This document shows, piece by piece, positions 1 to 7,220 of a stretch of 64,000 nucleotides of DNA (positions are counted from its first letter, which is position 1; every line of letters begins with the position of its first letter). Location: assembly GCA_046290675.1 (NCBI GenBank), contig JBKAHA010000004.1, positions 1 through 64,000 of the forward strand, written 5' to 3'. Under the pieces are notes generated by a model. The model searched no databases and had not been told where the DNA came from. It saw only the letters and a list, made by a program, of their open reading frames with translations. The stretch comes from Aureliella sp046290675 (GTDB lineage Bacteria > Planctomycetota > Planctomycetia > Pirellulales > Pirellulaceae). A program made the translations under genes and the position numbers.

Positions 1-401
1 ACGCGAAGTCGCGAAGGCGCAGAGACGCAAAGGATTGCCGATTTTGGATATCGATTTCGTTTGCGACTTTGCGTCCCTGCGTCTTTGCGTTGAAGAATTC
101 TGCGGCAAGTTTGCGGCGAGTACCCATGAGATAAGCTGTTGCTTAGTTCCCGGCTTAGCTGTGGCCGAGGCGATTTTGAAACGCGAAGTCGCGAAGGCGC
201 AGAGACGCAAAGGATTGCCGATTTTGGATATCGATTTCGTTTGCGACTTTGCGTCCCTGCGTCTTTGCGTTGAAGAATTCTGCGGCAAGTTGGCGGCGGG
301 GACCCATGAGATAAGCTGTTGCTTAGTTCCCGGCTTAGCTGTGGCCGAGGCGATTTTGAAACGCGAAGGCGAACGCGAAGGCGAACGCGCAAAGGACAGC
401 T
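1..401. repeat. 180-bp tandem duplication with internal inverted repeat
   Basis: Bases 1-180 and 181-360 are nearly identical; the few differences lie around 111-125 and 291-305. A degenerate third start follows at 361-395 as a short GCGAAGGCGAAC-type repeat. Each unit contains an imperfect inverted repeat: GCAGAGACGCAAAG near its start is answered by CTTTGCGTCCCTGC about 40 bp later. An open frame runs through both copies and encodes the same peptide twice, but it is repeat-derived and not a convincing gene. The stretch 402-538 holds nothing recognisable. The array lies just upstream of a broken GxxExxY gene. Confidence 0.9.
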
Positions 402-538
402 AGTTTGTGGGCGAAGTTGAGACTATTGAGCGCGAAGTCCCGCTACGCCCGTAATCTGTTAGCTTGTTGGGTTCGTAGGGCTTGTGGAATTGATTAACAG
501 CCGCTGGTCGTCAGTGATTTGAACTGGGAGGCGGGGAG

Positions 539-911
539 ATGAACAAAACGAAATCAGTCGTCTAATCGTGTCGGCGGCGATCGAAGTTCATCGAACGCTT
601 GGCGGTCCCGGACTGTTAAAGTCTGTGTACGAAGAAGCTTTGGCGTACGAATTGGAGGGACAGGGCTGCCAAGTACGAAGGCAAGTTCCGACACCGATCC
701 GCTACAAATCCTGGCGACGCCTTTGAAGATTGATCTTTTGGTCGACGACCTCGTTATCGTTGAATGCAAAGCGGTACATCAATACAGCAAAATATTCGAG
801 TCTCAGACTTTGACTTACCTGCGTTTGAAGAGTCTCAAGCTGGGATTGGTCATTAACTTTGGCGAGAACATGGTCAAGGATGGGATTCATCGTGTCGTGA
901 ACGGTTTGTAG
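539..911 (+). pseudogene. GxxExxY family protein, frameshifted remnant
   Basis: The pieces together resemble a GxxExxY-family protein, a small family of uncertain function that is distantly nuclease-like. An ATG at 539 starts in one frame but hits a stop within eight codons. The conserved amino-terminal half (IVSAAIEVHRTLGGPGLL, then VYEEALAYELEGQG) is read from about 538 in another frame and stops at 724-726. The carboxy half (IDLLVDDLVIVECKAV, TYLRLKSLKLGLVINFG, ending DGIHRVVNGL) is read from 723 to 911 in a third frame. The usual YKG.RLEPGFRADL-type junction is partly missing at about 712-726. At least two lesions are therefore needed to explain it, and a functional product is unlikely. 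Region 912-1187 after it holds no supportable gene. Confidence 0.75.
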
Positions 912-1187
912 CGAAACACGGAATTACCTGCGCGGATCTTTAGCTGGTTTCGGCATGTGAGTGAATCATGCGCGAAGCTGTCATATTGTGTGAGACCGTT
1001 TCACGTTGGCTGGGCGCGTTGAAGCGTGAACGACTGTTTAAAGCTGGGCGTGTGTGGACACAGCAACCAAGTCGTTCTAGCGACGCCAACGCACTTGTAG
1101 TTGGACTGGACGCGAAGTGGTTCTTAAGGAACCACGGAATGCGATGATAGACGCGAGAAGGACCATTAGCTTTGAGGAGAATAGCCA

Positions 1188-3314
1188 ATGAGTATGAAGC
1201 GATTAACGCTTTTGCTGGTAGGGCTTAGTCTCTTATGGCTGGCAACGTTCAGTTTGTTTTTCTATCTGCCGCCGAAATTTGAATCTCAAGCGTGGAATGC
1301 GGACCTTCTGCAGCGCAGTGTCCCACTCGGCGATTATCAGGACGGAGGTTTTTTCAGCGAGCCTTCGCGTTTAGCCGTTGATTTGGAATCTGGTCGATTG
1401 GTCCGCGAGCCAAAGGCATATTATGTGGTTGGTGAATCAGCCGGACCCTTGAACTATGAACAGTATCGGCTTGGGCCGAATGAAGTCAGGCACCCTGGAG
1501 AGTGGAAGCGTTACAAGCATTGGAGGAAGCCAGTCGAGATCGGTGAGAAGCCTCTCATTTTTCGGTTTCCCTGTACACCACGCTCCGCTGGAATTCGATA
1601 TGCAGTCGGATTGACTTGGGACGGAAAACAAAACGAATTCCACTGGTTGGATCTGGACGCAAGCATTCCGGTGGTGCGTTCAGCTCTGGTAGGCGGTTAT
1701 CAAGCCAGGATTACTCTGGGATTCTCAGATCCTGGTCGGGTTGTCATCGCAATGACCGATTATCAGGACGGTCCTTGGCAAAGCCGGCTCTATGCAATCG
1801 ACCACGAGAAGCTCGAGCAATTAGCGGAGTGGAATCATTCGACTCAGATAACTCACTGGAATCCAAGCTATGTCGTGGACCGTGGTCAGGCGTACGTTGC
1901 GTGTCAGGAAGATACAAGTGGAGAATTAGTGTTGCGTTTTGCTGAGGATGGGAGAGTGGCAAAACGAATTAGAGTTGTCTCAGAAGACTTGATGAGACCA
2001 AGCAGTCAATTGACGGCTCTCGAGAACGGTTTAGTGTCGTTCGTCGATCCGAGCGGTGGACTCGCGTTTTTTGATTGTTTTCGCGAGGCTGTAGCAGACC
2101 AAAGCCGTCTTGGGGCAGGTGAGCTCCCAAGTCTAGTTTATGACGTTGGGCTCTCGAAGGCGTTTCGAGCTGTGAGTTCGCCCAACAAAAAGGCAATTCT
2201 AGTGAGATACGAGGACGGTCAGTTAACGCCAGTCTCAACTGTAAATAGCTACCCGCTTATTTTGCCTCCAGACGAGTATTTGATTCTAAGTGATCAATGG
2301 GGGGCAAGTGTGGAGGTTTACTCTGCAACGGATGGTTCAATGAATCGCCGTTTTCTGCCGCATGTGTTGCCCGTTTGCGGAAGCCTAGTGTTGGTTCTGG
2401 GTTGGGTGATCATGGCGTATTGCTGGACTCTTGTTTTCTTGAGTCCGTTTCGTGGAGGACCGCCTGCGTGGCCTCCAAAGTGGGTTTTTCTCGCAGGCTT
2501 GTCGGCGATTCCGATCGTCGTTTATTCGTTGGGAGAGGCCTACTCAAGCGTCTGGGTGGATGATGGAACGCTTGGGGAAAGCATCATGATTGGCGTGGCC
2601 GTGGGCGCCATCTCCTTGGCACTAGTGCATCTGTTTTTCGGGAGTTTTCGATTCAGCACGCGAACAATTGTTTTCGCGACGGTTGTAACCACTGCCGTGT
2701 TGGTGCTAACCAGATCGTACGAATTCGACGGAGGCGGGTTCGCTTGGATTGGACTTGCGATCGCACCATTTTTCGTTGTCATGGTATGCATCTGGCTCGC
2801 GAGGATAGTCTTCGTGCAAGGGCTTGCCCAACGCAACGTTCAACACTTGGCTAATCCAGACGCTGAAGACGAGTCTGATAGAAACGAAATTGCGAGCCGT
2901 CTGTCGTTGTGGGATTTGTTGCTGATAACTGGCAGTATTGCAATGCTTGTTGCCATACTCACGCCATGGCTCGGTGATGTAAGATTGCAGGTTCCACTGG
3001 GTAGTTTTTGGATTTGCGGTGGTGTTTTCACGGCAGCCGCGATCGCCGTTTTGCTCGCAGGCCGAAAGCCGGCCTGTAACCGTGCTGCTCGCTACACGTT
3101 GATTAGCATTGTCACAATAAGTTGTTGCGTCGTCATTGCATCTTGCTACGCGAGCTTCTTTGTGCCGAACTTGAAATCGACGGTCCAATTCACCGTGCTG
3201 TATAGCCTTGCTTTTTCGACTGGCTCGCTTACCTTTGCATGGGGACATTTGTGGTTTTCCGTCCCAAGGCGTGCCATAAAGTCCGCAACCCCGGCCATTG
3301 CCTCGGAGTCTTGA
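1188..3314 (+). CDS. polytopic membrane protein with large N-terminal extracytoplasmic domain
   Basis: I do not recognise a named family. The 708-residue product has a membrane anchor near residues 7-27 (LTLLLVGLSLLWLATFSLFF), a soluble region to about residue 390, and then a bundle of about seven hydrophobic helices up to residue 690. The soluble region contains WDGKQNEFHWLDLD- and EDGRVAKRI-type strands that could form a beta-propeller, but this is only an impression. Architecture suggests an envelope sensor or scaffold rather than an enzyme; no catalytic motif is visible. GAGGAG at 1174-1179 is correctly spaced for the ATG at 1188. The gene stands alone, converging with the SRPBCC gene 20 bp downstream. 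Function unknown. Confidence 0.8.
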   Translation: MSMKRLTLLLVGLSLLWLATFSLFFYLPPKFESQAWNADLLQRSVPLGDYQDGGFFSEPSRLAVDLESGRLVREPKAYYVVGESAGPLNYEQYRLGPNEVRHPGEWKRYKHWRKPVEIGEKPLIFRFPCTPRSAGIRYAVGLTWDGKQNEFHWLDLDASIPVVRSALVGGYQARITLGFSDPGRVVIAMTDYQDGPWQSRLYAIDHEKLEQLAEWNHSTQITHWNPSYVVDRGQAYVACQEDTSGELVLRFAEDGRVAKRIRVVSEDLMRPSSQLTALENGLVSFVDPSGGLAFFDCFREAVADQSRLGAGELPSLVYDVGLSKAFRAVSSPNKKAILVRYEDGQLTPVSTVNSYPLILPPDEYLILSDQWGASVEVYSATDGSMNRRFLPHVLPVCGSLVLVLGWVIMAYCWTLVFLSPFRGGPPAWPPKWVFLAGLSAIPIVVYSLGEAYSSVWVDDGTLGESIMIGVAVGAISLALVHLFFGSFRFSTRTIVFATVVTTAVLVLTRSYEFDGGGFAWIGLAIAPFFVVMVCIWLARIVFVQGLAQRNVQHLANPDAEDESDRNEIASRLSLWDLLLITGSIAMLVAILTPWLGDVRLQVPLGSFWICGGVFTAAAIAVLLAGRKPACNRAARYTLISIVTISCCVVIASCYASFFVPNLKSTVQFTVLYSLAFSTGSLTFAWGHLWFSVPRRAIKSATPAIASES

Positions 3315-3334
3315 GCCAGCCACGTTTGTCGACG

Positions 3335-4174
3335 CTACAAGTTTGCTTTTTCGCAGTACTCTTTGACGGATTGCATGTCGCCTTCGATGCCCTTGCGGAC
3401 CATGCCGAGAATGGCGGGCGTGAGAAGTTTAGCAAGCAAGTTGTTCGGTGTCGCATCCATACATAGTGAAAGTGAGCAACTCTCTTGCCCGCTAGTGACT
3501 TCGAAGAGAGTGTCCCATGTGGTTCCGCCTTCATGCGAGACGATTCGGATCGAATGTGGTGGAGTGAATTCGGTCACTTCGAGCGTTGCCTGTGCCTCGC
3601 GCCCATTCATCGTTCGAGTCTCACGGAACTTGGTGCCCTGCCCTACCCTCTGCTCGTTGAGAAACTCGATCTGCTGAATGGCAGGCACGGCTTGACGGTA
3701 GTTTTCGATTTCGGAAATCGTCTTGAATACGAAGTTCCCTTCAGCGCGTATCTTGTTTTGGCTTGCAACTCGATAGGTTTTGGGGGCGACGAGGACGGTT
3801 CCCAAAAGACCACCAGCGAAGCAGCCGGCGATTCCGGCGGGCCACATCCATAGGGGATGCGGAATGGATAAGAGTGTTAACATCGTAGCCGCAGACATGC
3901 ATACCCATGCAATCAAGCCTGGCAACAAGATCCTGGAGCCGGCTAGACGTCTGGCTATCGATGTAGCGACGAGGCAGCCGATTATCCAAGACGCGAGAAC
4001 GATCAAGAACGCCGCCAGGGGAAGCTTAGAGATCCACTCGCCCATTGCCTCCGCGTTCGTTATATCCATATCGGCCGGAATCGGGTGAAGCCAATTGCTA
4101 AGTGACTGTACAAGTGCTACCGCAAGGCCGCCTGCAATGGTTCCAGCCAGGGTGGCGAAAATGTTTCGAATCAT
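3335..4174 (-). CDS. four-helix membrane domain fused to SRPBCC (START-like) domain
   Basis: The 279-residue protein starts with four probable membrane helices at about residues 5-25, 53-70, 85-105 and 110-130. Its carboxy half (about 140-279) reads like an SRPBCC/polyketide-cyclase-type domain, with FVFKTISEIENYRQAVPAI, a TKFRETRTMNGREAQATLEV strand pair and a closing amphipathic helix (MQSVKEYCEKANL). SRPBCC domains form a hydrophobic pocket; the ligand here cannot be told. Attaching such a pocket to a membrane module suggests handling of a lipid or quinone-like compound, which is inference. It converges on the preceding gene and faces away from the esterase gene at 4440. Confidence 0.75.
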   Translation of the reverse strand: MIRNIFATLAGTIAGGLAVALVQSLSNWLHPIPADMDITNAEAMGEWISKLPLAAFLIVLASWIIGCLVATSIARRLAGSRILLPGLIAWVCMSAATMLTLLSIPHPLWMWPAGIAGCFAGGLLGTVLVAPKTYRVASQNKIRAEGNFVFKTISEIENYRQAVPAIQQIEFLNEQRVGQGTKFRETRTMNGREAQATLEVTEFTPPHSIRIVSHEGGTTWDTLFEVTSGQESCSLSLCMDATPNNLLAKLLTPAILGMVRKGIEGDMQSVKEYCEKANL

Positions 4175-4312
4175 GGACTGGTTCCTCTAGCTTTCAAGTC
4201 ACGTTGGACCAAGCTAGCAGTTTTCCGAGTCAATCAATAGGAGTGCTGCCCAGAAGTGACTCCGGTCTCGTTGTGCATGCCCAGGGCAAAACCCGGGGTG
4301 GGATCTGCTAGA

Positions 4313-4340
4313 CTGCTTTGCATGAACTGCTTTGCATGAA
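4313..4340. repeat. 14-bp direct tandem repeat
   Basis: CTGCTTTGCATGAA occurs twice in direct succession (4313-4326 and 4327-4340). It lies in the divergent intergenic region between the SRPBCC gene and the SASA esterase gene. One of several short tandem duplications in this window. Confidence 0.9.
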
Positions 4341-4439
4341 CTGAGCATCCGCCGAGCTACTCGCCCCATGGGGCTTCAACTGAGGTCGAGAATACAGGAT
4401 GCTTCGACAGCACTAGCCAAGTTGGGATTAGGTAACCGA

Positions 4440-5645
4440 ATGAATCTAAAGAATATGTCAGGCAGCGCATTAGGCCTGCTCGGTTTGGTCTTTGTGGTTT
4501 TGCATGGAATCGCGTGCGGCGGCGAGCCCGCCAAGGTTTTCATCTTGGCCGGGCAGTCAAACATGCAAGGTCATGCCCAAATTCGGACCATGGTGGCGAT
4601 GGGCAAGGATGCGGAAACTGAGTCGCTGTACCGCGAACTGGTGAATCCTAATGGCGAGCCGAAAGAGGCAGAAAGCGTTTGGATCTCGTCTGTTGGTAGC
4701 TCATCCGAAGTGAAGGTTGGCAGACTGACGGTTGGATTTGGAGCGGAAGCTCGAGGACCCAAGATTGGACCGGAGTACAGTTTTGGATTCGAAATGCAGA
4801 AACTGTATCCCAATTCTCCGATCGTTTTGATCAAAACAGCATGGGGCGGGAAGAGCTTGCATACCGATTTCCGACCGCCAAGTGCGCGGCCTTATGAGTT
4901 CTCGGCGGGGCAGAAGGAACGGTTTGAAAAGCAAGGCAAAGATCTCGAGGAACAGCGCGCGAGTAAGCAACAAGCGACTGGAGTTTACTATCGTGCGATG
5001 ATGGAGCATGTGCATGACAGTCTTGGAAAGCTTGCAAGGATCTGTCCCGAGTACGACGACGATGAGGGTTATGAACTCGCGGGCTTCGTTTGGTTTCAAG
5101 GTTGGAACGATATGGTCGACAGTGGAACGTATCCAGACCGGGGGCAACCAGGGAGCTACGATAGCTACACCGATCTACTGCGCTTGTTTGTCGCGGATGT
5201 CCGAAAAGAACTCTCGACGCCCGACCTGCCTTTTGTTGTGGGCGTCATGGGTGTTGGTGGCTCGATGCGCTGGATGCCGCCGCGAATTCAGAAAATCCAC
5301 GGGGCATTTCGAGATGCGATGGCGGCGGCCGCGGAGGACGACGACTTCGTTGTGGCGGTTCATACGGCTGATTTTTGGGATGAGTCGTATGCGGCCCTCA
5401 AACCGAAAGATGAAGAGATCAATCGCGAACTGAAAGAACTGGAAAAGGCAGGTGAGCTGGCTCGAAAAGACCGGGCTAGCGAACAGGAGCGACGCCGCCG
5501 GGAGACTTTTTCGGAAGAAGAGTATGAACTGCTTACCGAGAGTGTTTCCAACGCGGAGTATCACTACTTAGGATCCGCCAAAATCATGACGCAGATTGGC
5601 AAAGCATTTGCCAAGGCGCTCAACGACTTACAGAAAAGGAACTGA
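4440..5645 (+). CDS. secreted SASA-domain carbohydrate acetylesterase
   Basis: Predicted carbohydrate O-acetylesterase of the sialate-O-acetylesterase-like (SASA) SGNH group, removing acetyl groups from polysaccharides outside the cytoplasm. The block VFILAGQSNMQGHA at about residues 33-46 carries the nucleophile-Ser motif GQSNM. GFVWFQGWNDMVD matches the family's (W)xQGxxD block, and GPEYSFGFEMQKLYP is also typical. The reading frame is open back to 4332, but ATG 4440 directly precedes a signal-peptide-like segment (SALGLLGLVFVVLHGIACGG), so I choose it; GIAC could even be a weak lipobox. The carboxy third is highly charged (EKAGELARKDRASEQERRRR), an unusual helical insertion before the end. 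It converges with the DUF1501 gene 25 bp downstream. Confidence 0.85.
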   Translation: MNLKNMSGSALGLLGLVFVVLHGIACGGEPAKVFILAGQSNMQGHAQIRTMVAMGKDAETESLYRELVNPNGEPKEAESVWISSVGSSSEVKVGRLTVGFGAEARGPKIGPEYSFGFEMQKLYPNSPIVLIKTAWGGKSLHTDFRPPSARPYEFSAGQKERFEKQGKDLEEQRASKQQATGVYYRAMMEHVHDSLGKLARICPEYDDDEGYELAGFVWFQGWNDMVDSGTYPDRGQPGSYDSYTDLLRLFVADVRKELSTPDLPFVVGVMGVGGSMRWMPPRIQKIHGAFRDAMAAAAEDDDFVVAVHTADFWDESYAALKPKDEEINRELKELEKAGELARKDRASEQERRRRETFSEEEYELLTESVSNAEYHYLGSAKIMTQIGKAFAKALNDLQKRN

Positions 5646-5670
5646 TGCATTCGAATTCGGATCGGATTTG

Positions 5671-7086
5671 TTATGCAATCAGTTCGCGTATGACCTCGCC
5701 ACCAAACTGGCTTAGTTGCTTGAATCTCCCCGCGTGATAGTAGGTCAGTTTGTTGTCATCTAGTCCTAGGAGGTGGAGAAGGGTTACGTGCACATCGCGA
5801 ATGTGGTGTGCGGTTTCGACGGCTTTATCTCCAATCTCGTCTGTTGCACCGATCGTGTGGCCCGCTTTGGTCCCTCCTCCGGCGAACCACATGGCCATTG
5901 CACCGGCATTGTGATCCCGACCGTATGACTTACCGCCTCCGCGGAGACCATTGTCCGGCGTACGTCCGAACTCGCCACAGAAGACGATCAAAGTATCGTC
6001 GAGCATACCAAGCCGCTTGAGGTCCTTAATCAACGCGGCGATAGGCTGGTCGACAGCGCGTATCAGTGATCCATGAGCACGTTCGATGTAGTCGTGACTG
6101 TCCCAATTGCCGGAATAGATCTGAACAAAACGCACTCCCTTCTGAATGAGACGCCGAGCGAGCAAGCACTTGCGTCCGAATGCTGCAGTCTTGGGAGAGT
6201 CGACTCCGTAGAGATCAAGGGTTTCTTGTGTTTCGCCGTCAAGATCCAGTACTTGTGGAACTTCGGTTTGCATCCGATAGGCTAGTTCGTAAGAGTTCAA
6301 ACGGGCTTCCAGATCGGAACGTCCCGGCCGTGAGCTGAGGTGGCTGCGATTTAGTTTTTCGAGCAGATCTAGGTTTGCGCGCTGTTGCTTGGATGTAACG
6401 CCTTGAGGTGGCGAGAGGTTCAGGATCGGGCTGCCCTGTGGACGCAGTGGTGTTCCTTGGTAATCAGCAGGCAAGAAACCGTTCGACCAATTGGCAGCCC
6501 CGCCTTGGGGGTAGCTTGACCTGGGAAGAACGACGAAGCCTGGCAAATTCTTGTTTTCGGATCCGAGGCCATAGGTGACCCAAGCTCCCACGGCTGGGTC
6601 GCCTCCAAAGCGGTTTCCAGTATTAATGTGGTAGCAAGCCGTTGGATGATTCACGGACTCGACAAAGGCGCCCCGGTAGAAACACATGTCATCGGCGCAA
6701 TCCTTAAGGAATCGCCATTGGTCACACATATCCGCACCGCACTCGCCGGCTTTGATAAAGTCGAATGGGCTTTTGACAAAGTAGCGCTTGCCGGAGGACA
6801 TGGCACTCTGCTCTTCACCCGACCGAGTAAACTCCTGCAAGTGCCGTTTTCCCAGCTCCGTCTTGGGGTCAAATGTATCGATGTGAGAGGGACCGCCTTC
6901 CATCATGAGGAAAATGCAATTCTTGGCCTTCGGCGTGTGGTGCGGCCCCCTGGAATTGGCCGCACTATCTTCGTCCGCGTGCAACTGCGCGGTTAAGGCG
7001 ATACTGCCCAGACTGGCCCCTAAACCGTACATGCCGCCATACAAGCCGGTTTTCAAAAGTTCGCGTCGGTTGGTCGATAGGGGCAT
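5671..7086 (-). CDS. DUF1501 family secreted protein
   Basis: DUF1501 (PF07394) proteins belong to the alkaline-phosphatase/sulfatase-like superfamily and are abundant in planctomycetes, usually beside a cytochrome partner; their substrate is unknown. Seen here: a Tat-like start (STNRRELLKTGLYGGMYGLG), FLMMEGGPSHIDTFDPK at about residues 60-75, FCGEFGRTP and GRDHNAGAMAMW metal-site-like blocks, and a HIRDVHVTLLHLLGLD ending with GRFKQLS. The frame is open back to 7464, but that part overlaps the upstream gene and has no family similarity. ATG 7086 with AGGAA upstream fits the family start (471 residues). It lies 134 bp downstream of the cytochrome-domain gene on the same strand, probably one operon. 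Confidence 0.93.
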   Translation of the reverse strand: MPLSTNRRELLKTGLYGGMYGLGASLGSIALTAQLHADEDSAANSRGPHHTPKAKNCIFLMMEGGPSHIDTFDPKTELGKRHLQEFTRSGEEQSAMSSGKRYFVKSPFDFIKAGECGADMCDQWRFLKDCADDMCFYRGAFVESVNHPTACYHINTGNRFGGDPAVGAWVTYGLGSENKNLPGFVVLPRSSYPQGGAANWSNGFLPADYQGTPLRPQGSPILNLSPPQGVTSKQQRANLDLLEKLNRSHLSSRPGRSDLEARLNSYELAYRMQTEVPQVLDLDGETQETLDLYGVDSPKTAAFGRKCLLARRLIQKGVRFVQIYSGNWDSHDYIERAHGSLIRAVDQPIAALIKDLKRLGMLDDTLIVFCGEFGRTPDNGLRGGGKSYGRDHNAGAMAMWFAGGGTKAGHTIGATDEIGDKAVETAHHIRDVHVTLLHLLGLDDNKLTYYHAGRFKQLSQFGGEVIRELIA

Positions 7087-7220
7087 ATGCTGTGCAGTTC
7101 CTAATTCTCTGTTCGATTCGTCGTGGCTTCGAGTGGTTCGGAATCTGTTTGAGACCCGAAGTGCGGTAAATGAAGATCGACGCTGTGTGTGTCTAGAGCC
7201 AAGTTTCCGTTTTTTCCGCA

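Noticed and set aside
35..403. Reading frame encoding a twice-repeated peptide
   Set aside because: It exists only because the 180-bp DNA repeat lacks stops in that frame; no start context or family similarity.
968..1147. 59-residue plus-strand frame beginning ATGCGCGAAGCTG
   Set aside because: Weak ribosome-binding context and random-looking Arg/Trp-rich product; not enough to call a gene.
2706..3323. 205-codon minus-strand frame
   Set aside because: Lies wholly opposite the 708-residue membrane protein, with low-complexity, feature-free product.
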